A DNA stretch of 64,000 bases, taken from assembly GCF_900187565.1 (NCBI RefSeq), contig NZ_FYED01000013.1, positions 124,001 through 188,000 of the forward strand, in the 5' to 3' direction. This DNA is from Pseudomonas sp. Irchel 3A7 (GTDB taxonomy: Bacteria > Pseudomonadota > Gammaproteobacteria > Pseudomonadales > Pseudomonadaceae). This document shows, piece by piece, positions 53,973 through 62,776 of the stretch (position 1 is its first letter; every line of letters begins with the position of its first letter). The notes beneath the pieces are model-generated. The model was not told the DNA's origin and did no database searches. It was given only the letters and a program-made list of their open reading frames with translations. Position numbers and translations under genes: made by a program.

Positions 53973-54566
53973 ATGCCCAAGGTCGGTATGCAACCCATTC
54001 GCCGCCAGCAATTGATCGAAGCCACTTTACTGGCCGTCGATCAGGTCGGAATGGGGGACGCCAGCATTGCGCTGATCGCCCGTTTGGCCGGTGTCTCGAA
54101 TGGCATCATCAGTCACTATTTTCAGGACAAGAACGGCCTGATTGCTGCCACGGCGCAGTATCTGATGAGCGTCCTCAGCGAGAACGTCACCGCGCGCCGT
54201 CAGGCGCTGAAGGACAACAGCCCGCGGGCGCACCTTCAGGTGATCATCGAAGGCAACTTCGACGCCAGCCAGGTCAATGGCCCGGCAATGAAAACCTGGC
54301 TGGCCTTCTGGGCCACCAGCATGCACCACCCGTCTTTGCACAGGTTGCAGCGGATCAACGATCACCGTCTGTATTCCAACCTGTGCTGCCAGTTCCGCCG
54401 CGTACTGTCGCTCGACGATGCGCGCAGTGCAGCCCGTGGCCTGGCAGCCCTCATTGACGGTTTGTGGCTGCGCGGTGCGCTGTCGGGAGACGCTTTCGAC
54501 ACCGAGCAGGCGCACCGGATCGCTTACGAATACATGGATTTCCAACTGGCCAAGCAGGTGAGTTAG
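53973..54566 (+). CDS. betI: Choline-responsive repressor BetI
   Basis: A 197-aa TetR-family repressor. The N-terminal HTH (GDASIALIARLAGVSNGIIS with HYFQDKNGLIAAT) is conserved; the C-terminal ligand domain has AFWATSMHHPSLHRLQRIND. The start at 53973 (MPKVGMQPIRRQQ) has AAGGAG at the right spacing; the ATG at 53964 abuts that site. Confidence 0.95.
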   Translation: MPKVGMQPIRRQQLIEATLLAVDQVGMGDASIALIARLAGVSNGIISHYFQDKNGLIAATAQYLMSVLSENVTARRQALKDNSPRAHLQVIIEGNFDASQVNGPAMKTWLAFWATSMHHPSLHRLQRINDHRLYSNLCCQFRRVLSLDDARSAARGLAALIDGLWLRGALSGDAFDTEQAHRIAYEYMDFQLAKQVS

Positions 54567-54627
54567 AGCACACATAGAACGCTCAACCCCTGAACGCGCC
54601 AATCACTGATGCACTTGCGAGGACAAT

Positions 54628-56100
54628 ATGGCCCGTTTCGAACTGCAAAAACTCTACATCGATGGCGCGTACACCGACGCTGGCAGCGACGCCACGTTCG
54701 AAGCCATCAACCCGGCTAACGGTGAAGTCCTCGCAAAAGTACAACGTGCGACGAAGGAAGACGTCGAGCGCGCCGTCGTCAGCGCCGAAAAGGGCCAGAA
54801 AATCTGGGCCGCCATGACCGCCATGGAGCGTTCGCGCATCCTGCGTCGCGCCGTGGACATCCTGCGTGAGCGCAACGACGAACTGGCCGCCCTGGAAACC
54901 CTGGACACCGGCAAGGCTTACTCCGAAACCCGTTACGTCGACATCGTCACCGGCGCCGACGTGCTGGAGTACTACGCGGGCCTGGTGCCAGCCATCGAAG
55001 GCGAGCAGATCCCGCTGCGCACCACGTCGTTCGTCTACACCCGTCGCGAGCCGCTGGGCGTCGTGGCCGGCATCGGCGCGTGGAACTACCCGATCCAGAT
55101 TGCCTTGTGGAAATCCGCACCTGCCCTGGCGGCCGGTAACGCGATGATCTTCAAGCCAAGCGAAGTCACCTCGCTGACCACCCTGAAACTGGCCGAAATC
55201 TACACCGAAGCCGGTCTGCCAGCAGGCGTGTTCAACGTCCTGACCGGCAGCGGCCGCGAAGTCGGCACCTGGCTGACCGAGCACCCGCGCATCGAGAAAG
55301 TCTCGTTCACCGGCGGCACCGACACCGGCAAGAAAGTCATGGCCAGCGCTTCGAGCTCTTCGCTCAAAGACGTGACCATGGAACTGGGCGGCAAATCCCC
55401 GCTGATCATCTGCGACGACGCCGACCTCGACCGCGCCGCCGACACCGCGATGATGGCCAACTTCTACAGCTCCGGTCAGGTTTGCACCAACGGTACCCGC
55501 GTATTCGTACCGGCCCACCTGAAAGCCGCGTTCGAAGCCAAGATCGCTGAACGTGTTGCACGCATCCGCATCGGCAACCCGGAAGACGAAAACACCAACT
55601 TCGGCCCGCTGGTCAGCTTCGCCCACATGGAAAGCGTGCTGGGCTACATCGCCAAGGGCAAGGAAGAAGGTGCACGTCTGCTGTGCGGTGGCGAACGTCT
55701 GACTGACGGCGAATTCGGCAAAGGCGCATTCGTCGCACCGACCGTATTCACTGACTGCACCGACGACATGACCATCGTCCGTGAAGAAATCTTCGGCCCG
55801 GTCATGGCGATCCTCAGCTACGAAACCGAAGAAGAAGTGATCCGCCGCGCCAACGACACCGACTTCGGCCTGGCCGCCGGTATCGTCACCAAGGACCTGA
55901 ACCGCGCCCACCGCGTAATTCATCAGCTGGAAGCCGGTATCTGCTGGATCAACGCCTGGGGCGAATCCGACGCCAAGATGCCGGTCGGCGGCTACAAGCA
56001 GTCGGGTGTTGGCCGTGAAAACGGGATCAGCTCGCTGAACAACTTCACCCGCATCAAATCGGTACAGGTCGAGCTGGGCGATTACGCCTCGGTGTTCTAA
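54628..56100 (+). CDS. betB: Betaine aldehyde dehydrogenase
   Basis: A 490-aa NAD(P)-dependent ALDH oxidising betaine aldehyde to glycine betaine. General base E252 (MELGGKSPL) and nucleophile C286 (SGQVCTNGTR); cofactor motif WNYPIQIALWK and FTGGTDTGKKV. Second gene of betIBA. Confidence 0.96.
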   Translation: MARFELQKLYIDGAYTDAGSDATFEAINPANGEVLAKVQRATKEDVERAVVSAEKGQKIWAAMTAMERSRILRRAVDILRERNDELAALETLDTGKAYSETRYVDIVTGADVLEYYAGLVPAIEGEQIPLRTTSFVYTRREPLGVVAGIGAWNYPIQIALWKSAPALAAGNAMIFKPSEVTSLTTLKLAEIYTEAGLPAGVFNVLTGSGREVGTWLTEHPRIEKVSFTGGTDTGKKVMASASSSSLKDVTMELGGKSPLIICDDADLDRAADTAMMANFYSSGQVCTNGTRVFVPAHLKAAFEAKIAERVARIRIGNPEDENTNFGPLVSFAHMESVLGYIAKGKEEGARLLCGGERLTDGEFGKGAFVAPTVFTDCTDDMTIVREEIFGPVMAILSYETEEEVIRRANDTDFGLAAGIVTKDLNRAHRVIHQLEAGICWINAWGESDAKMPVGGYKQSGVGRENGISSLNNFTRIKSVQVELGDYASVF

Positions 56101-56129
56101 GGCGACATTCGCTTCGCCTGCGAGGCCGT

Positions 56130-56193
56130 CTTCGCGAGCAGGCTCGCTCCCACAGAAGTACGCGTTCCACTGTGGGAGCGAGCCTGCTCGCGA
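56130..56193. repeat. REPIN between betB and betA
   Basis: Compact inverted REP pair in the 153-bp gap between betB and betA. Confidence 0.94.
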
Positions 56194-56253
56194 ATCGAGT
56201 GCGCAGCACTCGCCATGGCCTGACCTGAACCAACTTCAAAGAGGGTGCATTCA

Positions 56254-57954
56254 ATGTCCCAAGAATTCGATTACATCATCATCGGTGCCGGCTCGGCCGG
56301 TAACACCCTGGCGACCCGTCTGACTGAAGACGAAGGCGTCACCGTCCTGCTGCTCGAAGCGGGCGGCCCGGACTACCGCATGGACTTCCGCACGCAGATG
56401 CCTGCCGCGCTGGCGTTCCCGCTGCAAGGCCGTCGCTACAACTGGGCCTACGAAACCGATCCGGAGCCACACATGGACGGTCGCCGGATGGAGTGCGGTC
56501 GCGGCAAGGGCCTGGGTGGTTCCTCGCTGATCAACGGCATGTGCTACATCCGCGGCAACGCCATGGACTACGACGGCTGGGCGAAACTGCCTGGGCTGGA
56601 AGACTGGACCTACCTCGATTGCCTGCCGTATTTCCGCAAGGCGGAAACCCGTGACATAGGCCCGAACGACTACCACGGTGGTGAAGGTCCGGTCAGCGTG
56701 ACCACGCCAAAAGCCGGCAACAACCCGTTGTTCCACGCCATGGTCGAAGCCGGCGTGCAGGCCGGTTACCCGCGCACCGAAGACCTCAACGGTTACCAGC
56801 AGGAAGGTTTCGGTCCGATGGACCGCACCGTGACGCCCAAAGGCCGTCGCGCTTCCACCGCTCGCGGGTACCTGGACGTGGCCAAGAAGCGTTCGACCCT
56901 GACCATCGTCACCCACGCCCTGACCGACAAGATCCTGTTCGAAGGCAAGCGTGCGGTCGGCGTGCGTTACCTGGTCGGCGCGACTGAAGAACGCGTTGAA
57001 GTCAAGGCACGCAAGGAAGTCCTGCTGTGCTCCGGCGCCATCGCTTCGCCGCAGATCCTGCAACGCTCCGGCGTCGGCCCTGCCGAGCTGCTGAACAAGC
57101 TCGACATTCCAGTGGTCCACGACTTGCCGGGCGTCGGTGAAAACCTGCAGGACCACCTTGAGTTGTACCTGCAATACGCTTGCACCCAACCGGTCTCGCT
57201 GTACCCGTCGCTGCTCCTGCACAACCAGCCGGCCATCGGTGCCGAGTGGCTGTTCAACGGCACCGGCATCGGCGCCAGCAACCAGTTCGAAGCCGGCGGT
57301 TTCATTCGTACCCGTCCGGAATTCGAATGGCCGAACATCCAGTACCACTTCCTGCCGGTAGCGATTAACTACAACGGCAGCAATGGTGTGAAAGAGCACG
57401 GTTTCCAGGCGCACATGGGCTCCATGCGTTCGCCGAGCCGTGGTCGCATCCAGGTCAAGTCCAAGGACCCGCGCCAGCACCCGAGCATCCTGTTCAACTA
57501 CATGGCCACCGAGCAGGACTGGCAGGAATTCCGCGACGGCATTCGCCTGACCCGTGAAATCATGCAGCAACCTGCACTGGACGCCTTCCGCGGCCGCGAA
57601 ATCAGCCCGGGCATCGAAGTGCAAACCGATGAGCAGCTGGACACGTTCATCCGTGAGCACGCCGAAACCGCGTTCCACCCGTCCTGCTCGTGCAAGATGG
57701 GCACCGACGAGATGGCCGTGGTCGATGGCGAAGGTCGCGTGCATGGCATGCAAGGCCTGCGCGTGGTCGATGCCTCGATCATGCCGATCATCACCACCGG
57801 CAACCTGAATGCGCCGACGATCATGATGGCCGAGAAAATCGCCGACAAGATCCGTGGCCGCCAGCCATTGCCGCGCAGCAAGGCCGCCTATTATGTGGCC
57901 GGCGATGCGCCGGTGAAGGGCAAGCCGATGCGTGAAGTCAGCCAGACCGCGTAA
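56254..57954 (+). CDS. betA: Choline dehydrogenase
   Basis: A 566-aa GMC-family flavoprotein oxidising choline to betaine aldehyde at the inner membrane. FAD motif YIIIGAGSAGNTLATRL at ~6-22, GKGLGGSSLINGM signature, and C-terminal HPSCSCKMG with the active-site His followed by NLNAPTIMMAEKIAD. Start 56254 with GAGGG upstream; ATG 56245 is less likely. Confidence 0.96.
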   Translation: MSQEFDYIIIGAGSAGNTLATRLTEDEGVTVLLLEAGGPDYRMDFRTQMPAALAFPLQGRRYNWAYETDPEPHMDGRRMECGRGKGLGGSSLINGMCYIRGNAMDYDGWAKLPGLEDWTYLDCLPYFRKAETRDIGPNDYHGGEGPVSVTTPKAGNNPLFHAMVEAGVQAGYPRTEDLNGYQQEGFGPMDRTVTPKGRRASTARGYLDVAKKRSTLTIVTHALTDKILFEGKRAVGVRYLVGATEERVEVKARKEVLLCSGAIASPQILQRSGVGPAELLNKLDIPVVHDLPGVGENLQDHLELYLQYACTQPVSLYPSLLLHNQPAIGAEWLFNGTGIGASNQFEAGGFIRTRPEFEWPNIQYHFLPVAINYNGSNGVKEHGFQAHMGSMRSPSRGRIQVKSKDPRQHPSILFNYMATEQDWQEFRDGIRLTREIMQQPALDAFRGREISPGIEVQTDEQLDTFIREHAETAFHPSCSCKMGTDEMAVVDGEGRVHGMQGLRVVDASIMPIITTGNLNAPTIMMAEKIADKIRGRQPLPRSKAAYYVAGDAPVKGKPMREVSQTA

Positions 57955-57978
57955 TACCGTTACACCGTATTACGGCTA

Positions 57979-58054
57979 TTCGCGAGCAGGCTCGCTCCCA
58001 CATAAGACCTGAGTTATTCACAGGTCCAATGTGGGAGCGAGCCTGCTCGCGAAG
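57979..58054. repeat. REPIN after betA
   Basis: Inverted REP pair; the spacer contains TTATTCACA, a one-base relative of the DnaA box (58014-58022). Confidence 0.93.
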
Positions 58055-58224
58055 AGGCCTTGTAAAACAACACATCTGTATCTGACTCACCCCGGTTAAA
58101 CCTTCCCGCACCGCTCCATCCTTGATCCAGCCCCCACGCAGGCCTACTCTAGCGCCACGCAATCGTTTCACCCCTCTCCTTGCAGCACCGCTCCGCCCTC
58201 ACTCCATACCAAGGAGGTTCCCGA

Positions 58225-59667
58225 ATGTTCGATTTCCACCCCCAGCTCAAGCAGCGCTTCGCTGCCTTGCGCACGGGCGCTGAATTCTTTTCCCTGCGTT
58301 ATGTGCGCGAGTCCGGCCAGTACCTGTCGGTGCGCAAGAACGTGGCGGAACCGCCGAGCCTGCGCCGTGACGAAGGCGCGATGCTGACCGTACGGGTCAA
58401 CGGCGTCGAAGCCTATGCCGCCACCAATGACCTGTCACAACAGGGCTTGCAGGCCGCCCTCGAACGCGCCGAACAGCAGGCCCGTCGACTCAAATCCCAC
58501 GCCTTGCTGGACCTGCGCGAACAAACCGTGTCCAGCGACCGCGCCGACTACTTCTCGCCCAACCTCGACCAGCCGTTCCCGTCCCTGAGCGATTGCTATC
58601 AACTGCTCGGCGCCGAATCCGCCGCCGTGCCCAAGGACGAGCGCCTGGTGAACTGGCAGGTGAGCATCGGCATCACCCACGTCGAGCAGATCTACCTCAA
58701 TACCGCAGGCGCCGAACTGCGCCAGGCACAGCGCTTCGTCTATCCCGGCCTGGAAGTCACCGCCTACGACGGCAACGACAGCCAGACCCGCACCTTGGGC
58801 CGCGAGAACTTCGGCCAACAGGGCGGCTTTGATGTAATCAGTCGCTGCGGCCTGTTCGGTGCCGGCCCGAAAATCGCCGATCAGGCGCTGCAATTGCTGC
58901 TGGCGCCGAACACCCCACAAGGCCCGCGCGACCTGCTGCTGATGCCCGACCAGATGATGCTGCAGATCCACGAATCCATCGGCCACCCGCTGGAACTGGA
59001 CCGCATCCTCGGCGACGAGCGCAATTACGCCGGCACCAGTTTCGTCAAACCCGAAGACTTCGGCAGCCTGCAATACGGTTCGAAACTGCTCAACGTGACC
59101 TTCGACCCGGACATTCCCGAACAGCTCGCCAGCTACGGCCATGACGACGACGGCAGCGCCGCCAGCAAACAATTCCTGATCCGCGAAGGCCTGTTGCTTC
59201 GGCCATTGGGCGGTGCGCTATCGCAATTCCGCGCTGGACTGGACGGCGTCGCCAACAGCCGCGCCTGCGGCTGGAACCGTCCGCCGATCGATCGCATGGC
59301 CAACCTCAATATCGAGCCGGGCGATCAACCGCTGGAACACCTGATCGGCAACATCGAACACGGCATCCTGATGAGCACCAACCGCTCCTGGTCCATCGAC
59401 GATGCGCGCAACAAATTCCAGTTCGGTTGCGAATGGGGCCAGTTGATCGAGAACGGCGAACTCAAGGGCGTGGTGAAGAACCCGAATTACCGGGCGATTT
59501 CCGCGCAGTTCTGGAAGAGCCTCAGCGCTGTCGGCGATGCCGGCACCGTCAAGGTCCTTGGCACCCCGAACTGTGGCAAGGGCGAACCGAACCAGGTGAT
59601 CCGCGTCGGCCATGCGTCACCGGCCTGTGTATTCAGCAATGTTGATGTGTTTGGGGGAGACGCCTGA
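58225..59667 (+). CDS. TldD-like metallopeptidase
   Basis: A 480-aa TldD/PmbA-family protein. The HExxxH zinc motif is HESIGH at residues 249-254, and glycine-rich beta segments follow (LGGALSQFRAGLDGVANSRACG, MSTNRSWSIDDARNKF). TldD forms the active half of a TldD-TldE protease known to process modified peptides and unfolded proteins. Start 58225 with AAGGAGG. Its stop overlaps the next start. Confidence 0.88.
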   Translation: MFDFHPQLKQRFAALRTGAEFFSLRYVRESGQYLSVRKNVAEPPSLRRDEGAMLTVRVNGVEAYAATNDLSQQGLQAALERAEQQARRLKSHALLDLREQTVSSDRADYFSPNLDQPFPSLSDCYQLLGAESAAVPKDERLVNWQVSIGITHVEQIYLNTAGAELRQAQRFVYPGLEVTAYDGNDSQTRTLGRENFGQQGGFDVISRCGLFGAGPKIADQALQLLLAPNTPQGPRDLLLMPDQMMLQIHESIGHPLELDRILGDERNYAGTSFVKPEDFGSLQYGSKLLNVTFDPDIPEQLASYGHDDDGSAASKQFLIREGLLLRPLGGALSQFRAGLDGVANSRACGWNRPPIDRMANLNIEPGDQPLEHLIGNIEHGILMSTNRSWSIDDARNKFQFGCEWGQLIENGELKGVVKNPNYRAISAQFWKSLSAVGDAGTVKVLGTPNCGKGEPNQVIRVGHASPACVFSNVDVFGGDA

Positions 59668-61004
59668 TGAGTACGTCCAAAGCTCAAGCCGAATCGTTCA
59701 AGGCCTTGGTCAACGGCTTGCGCGAAGCCTTGCGTGAACCGGAACAGTTCACCCTCGGCTATGCCGCCGAATCGTCGGCCTTCGTGCGTTTCAACCACGC
59801 CAAGGTGCGCCAGGCCGGGCAGGTCCAGCAGGCGAGCCTCAGTCTGAAACTGATCAACGATGGCCGTCACGCCGACCTCGACATCACCCTGTCCGGCGAT
59901 CCGCAGGTGGACCGACAACGCCTGGCCGAAGGCCTGCAACAATTGCGCGAAACCCTGCCGCTGCTGCCGCAAGACCCCTATCTGCTGCTCAACTACAACG
60001 GTTGGCAGAGTAAGAATGTTCAAGAGCATCCACTGCCGGATACCGAGCAAGTAGTCGCCGAAATCACCCGCGCCGCCGAAGGCCTGGACCTGGTCGGTTT
60101 CTACGCGGCAGGTCCGATCAGCCGTGGCTTCGCCAGTTCCGCCGGGGCATTCGGCTGGCATCAGGCCAACAGCTTCAACTTCGACTTCAGCCTGTTCCAT
60201 GAAAACGGCCAGGCCGTGAAGGCCAGCTACGCCGGGCACGACTGGAGCAGTGAGGGTTTTGCCAAGCGCTTCCAGCAGGCCCGCGAGCAACTTGACTACC
60301 TGGGGCGACCAACGCGCACCCTGGCGCCGGGTCAATACCGCGCTTACCTGGCGCCGGCCGCGCTGGAAGAAATCATGGGCATGCTGTGCTGGGGTGGTTT
60401 CTCGGCGCAGTCGATTGCCAGCAAGAGCAGCCCGCTGCAGAAGCTCTATGGGGGTGATCAAAGCTTCAGCCCGCTGGTGTCGCTGGATGAAAAAGTCAGT
60501 GGTTCGTTGAGCCCGGCGTTCTCCGACGAAGGCTATCCGCGCAGTGATCTCAAGTTGATTGTCGAAGGCAGGGCCGGCGCGCAACTGGTCGGCTCACGCA
60601 GCGCCGCCGAGTATGGCCTGACCGCCAACGGCGCCAGCGGCGGGGAATCGCCGAGCGCCTTGAACATGCAGGCTGGGGCGCTGCTGGAGGCGGACGTCCT
60701 CAAGCAACTGGGCACCGGTTTGTACATCAGCAACCTGTGGTACCTGAATTTTTCGGACCAGCCGGGGGCACGCATGACGGGCATGACCCGCTTTGCGACC
60801 TTCTGGGTCGAGAACGGCGAGATCCAGGCACCGGTCAGCACCATGCGTTTCGATGACAGTGCCTACAGTTTGCTGGGCTCGCAGCTGGAAGCGCTGACCG
60901 CTGAACGCGAGTTGCTGTTGTCGGCCAGCACCTACAGCCAGCGGGCAACGGCGTCGGCGTTGTTGCCGGGGGCACTGGTCAGCCGGCTCACACTGACCCT
61001 TTAA
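59667..61004 (+). CDS. TldE/PmbA-like partner protein
   Basis: A 445-aa TldE-type protein lacking HExxxH, overlapping the TldD-like stop by one base. Family blocks include AYLAPAALEEIMGMLCWGGFSAQSIASKSSPLQKLYG, and C-terminal YISNLWYLNFSDQPGARMTGMTRFATFWVENGEI. With the upstream gene it forms a complete pair, separate from the canonical tldD and pmbA expected elsewhere. Substrate unknown. Confidence 0.87.
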   Translation: MSTSKAQAESFKALVNGLREALREPEQFTLGYAAESSAFVRFNHAKVRQAGQVQQASLSLKLINDGRHADLDITLSGDPQVDRQRLAEGLQQLRETLPLLPQDPYLLLNYNGWQSKNVQEHPLPDTEQVVAEITRAAEGLDLVGFYAAGPISRGFASSAGAFGWHQANSFNFDFSLFHENGQAVKASYAGHDWSSEGFAKRFQQAREQLDYLGRPTRTLAPGQYRAYLAPAALEEIMGMLCWGGFSAQSIASKSSPLQKLYGGDQSFSPLVSLDEKVSGSLSPAFSDEGYPRSDLKLIVEGRAGAQLVGSRSAAEYGLTANGASGGESPSALNMQAGALLEADVLKQLGTGLYISNLWYLNFSDQPGARMTGMTRFATFWVENGEIQAPVSTMRFDDSAYSLLGSQLEALTAERELLLSASTYSQRATASALLPGALVSRLTLTL

Positions 61005-61008
61005 AAGC

Positions 61009-61073
61009 TTCGCGAGCAGGCTCGCTCCCACATGGACGGTGAATAACCTGTGGGAGCGAGCCTGCTCGCGAAG
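61009..61073. repeat. REPIN
   Basis: Compact inverted REP pair between the TldE-like gene and the MFS gene. Confidence 0.94.
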
Positions 61074-61115
61074 AAGCCACCACGGACTCCCTGATTCACA
61101 CTGACAAGAGGTCCC

Positions 61116-62543
61116 ATGCCCAACCGCCCACCTCTCGACCCTGTCACCGCCCGCTGGGTGCCGTGGGTCGTCGCCATTGCCTTCTTCATGCAGTCCCTCG
61201 ACGGGACCATCCTCAACACCGCCCTGCCGGCCATGGCCGCGGACCTGGCGGAAGACCCGCTGCGCATGCAGGGCGTAATCATCGCCTACATGCTCACCGT
61301 CGCCTTGCTGATCCCCGCTTCAGGCTGGATCGCCGACCGTTTCGGCACCCGGAAAATCTTCTTCGGCGCCATTCTGCTGTTCAGCCTCGGCTCACTGCTT
61401 TGCGCCATGTCGAACAGCCTGACCCTGCTGATCGGCGCCCGGGTGATCCAGGGCCTGGGCGGCGCGTTGATGCTGCCGGTCGGGCGGCTGGTGGTGCTGC
61501 GCGCCTACCCGCGCTCGGAGCTGGTGCGCATCATGGGTTTCATCACCATCCCCGGCCTGCTCGGCCCGTTGATTGGCCCGACCATGGGCGGGTGGATGGT
61601 CGAATACCTGACCTGGCACTGGATCTTCCTGATCAACCTGCCAGTGGGGGTAATCGGTTGCTACGCCGTGTGGAAATTCATCCCGGACCTGCGCGGCTCC
61701 GAACGCACCCGTTTCGATAGCCTTGGCTTTGTGCTGTTCGGGGCGGCGATGATCCTGATCACCATCGCCATGGAAGGCCTGGGCGAACTGCATTTACCGC
61801 ACCTGCGGGTGATGTTGCTGCTGTTCGGCGGCATGGCTTGCCTGGCGGCTTACTGGCTGCGCGCAGGGCATATCGACAATCCGTTGTTCGCACCGTCGCT
61901 GTTCAAGACCCGGACTTTCGCCGTCGGCATCCTCGGCAACCTGTTCGCCCGACTCGGCAGCGGCGCCCTGCCCTTTCTGGTGCCGTTGCTGCTGCAAGTG
62001 GCGCTGGGCTATTCACCGTCACAGGCCGGGATGAGCATGCTGCCGCTGGCCGCGGCGGCGATGATCGCCAAGTGGGTGGCACGACCGCTGATCGAGCGCC
62101 TGGGCTACCGCATCGTCCTGACCGGCAACACCCTGGCGCTGGGCATCATGCTGGCGAGCATGGGCCTGGTCAGCGAGCAGACGCCGTACTGGCTGCTGCT
62201 GTGCCTGCTGGCGATCCTCGGGGCGATCAACTCCTTGCAGTTCACCGCGATGAATACCGTGACCCTGATCGACCTCGACGACGCCAGCGCCAGCAGCGGC
62301 AACAGTTTGTTGTCGGTGGTGGCGCAACTGTCCCTGAGCCTGGGGGTGGCCTGTGCCGGAGCGCTGCTCGGCGGGTTCACGGCACAGATCGGGAACGATG
62401 GCGTTCAGACCGTTTTGGGCGCCTTTCAGCTGACGTTCGTGACCGTTGGCATCATGGCGATGCTGGCGGCGACGATCTTCTCCCAGCTGTCGCGGGAAGA
62501 CGGACGGCGCGTCAAACGCCCGGAAGAACACATCGAACATTGA
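61116..62543 (+). CDS. MFS drug/proton antiporter, DHA2 (14-TM) family
   Basis: A 475-aa MdtD-like exporter. Start MPNRPPLDPVTARWVPWVVAIAFFMQSLDGTILNTALPAMA is diagnostic of DHA2; motif A GWIADRFGTRK at ~69; motif C ITIPGLLGPLIGPTMGG. About 14 helices. Substrate unknown. Confidence 0.9.
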   Translation: MPNRPPLDPVTARWVPWVVAIAFFMQSLDGTILNTALPAMAADLAEDPLRMQGVIIAYMLTVALLIPASGWIADRFGTRKIFFGAILLFSLGSLLCAMSNSLTLLIGARVIQGLGGALMLPVGRLVVLRAYPRSELVRIMGFITIPGLLGPLIGPTMGGWMVEYLTWHWIFLINLPVGVIGCYAVWKFIPDLRGSERTRFDSLGFVLFGAAMILITIAMEGLGELHLPHLRVMLLLFGGMACLAAYWLRAGHIDNPLFAPSLFKTRTFAVGILGNLFARLGSGALPFLVPLLLQVALGYSPSQAGMSMLPLAAAAMIAKWVARPLIERLGYRIVLTGNTLALGIMLASMGLVSEQTPYWLLLCLLAILGAINSLQFTAMNTVTLIDLDDASASSGNSLLSVVAQLSLSLGVACAGALLGGFTAQIGNDGVQTVLGAFQLTFVTVGIMAMLAATIFSQLSREDGRRVKRPEEHIEH

Positions 62544-62551
62544 GGAGAACA

Positions 62552-62693
62552 TTTGTGGCGAGGGGATTTATCCCCGTTGGGTTGCGAAGCGACCCCAGTG
62601 CCCCATCAGGCGAACCGTGCACACAGGTTTTTGCGACGGCTTCGCCGCCGAACGGGGATCAATCCCCTCGCCACAAATAAATCCCCTCGCCAC
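62552..62693. repeat. Repeat pair, TGTGGCGAGGGGATTTATCCCC family
   Basis: An unrelated Pseudomonas palindromic repeat: left TGGCGAGGGGATTTATCCCC, inner GGTTGCGAAGCGACC-type hairpin, right GGGGATCAATCCCCTCGCCA, with an extra half copy (AAATCCCCTCGCCACTGG). Lies before dbpA. Confidence 0.9.
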
Positions 62694-62776
62694 TGGTTTG
62701 CGTTCGTCCAGAACTTTCGAGGAAAGTGGCCAGAGGCTGGTACACTGCGCGACATTTTGTTTTGCAGGCCAGTCCC

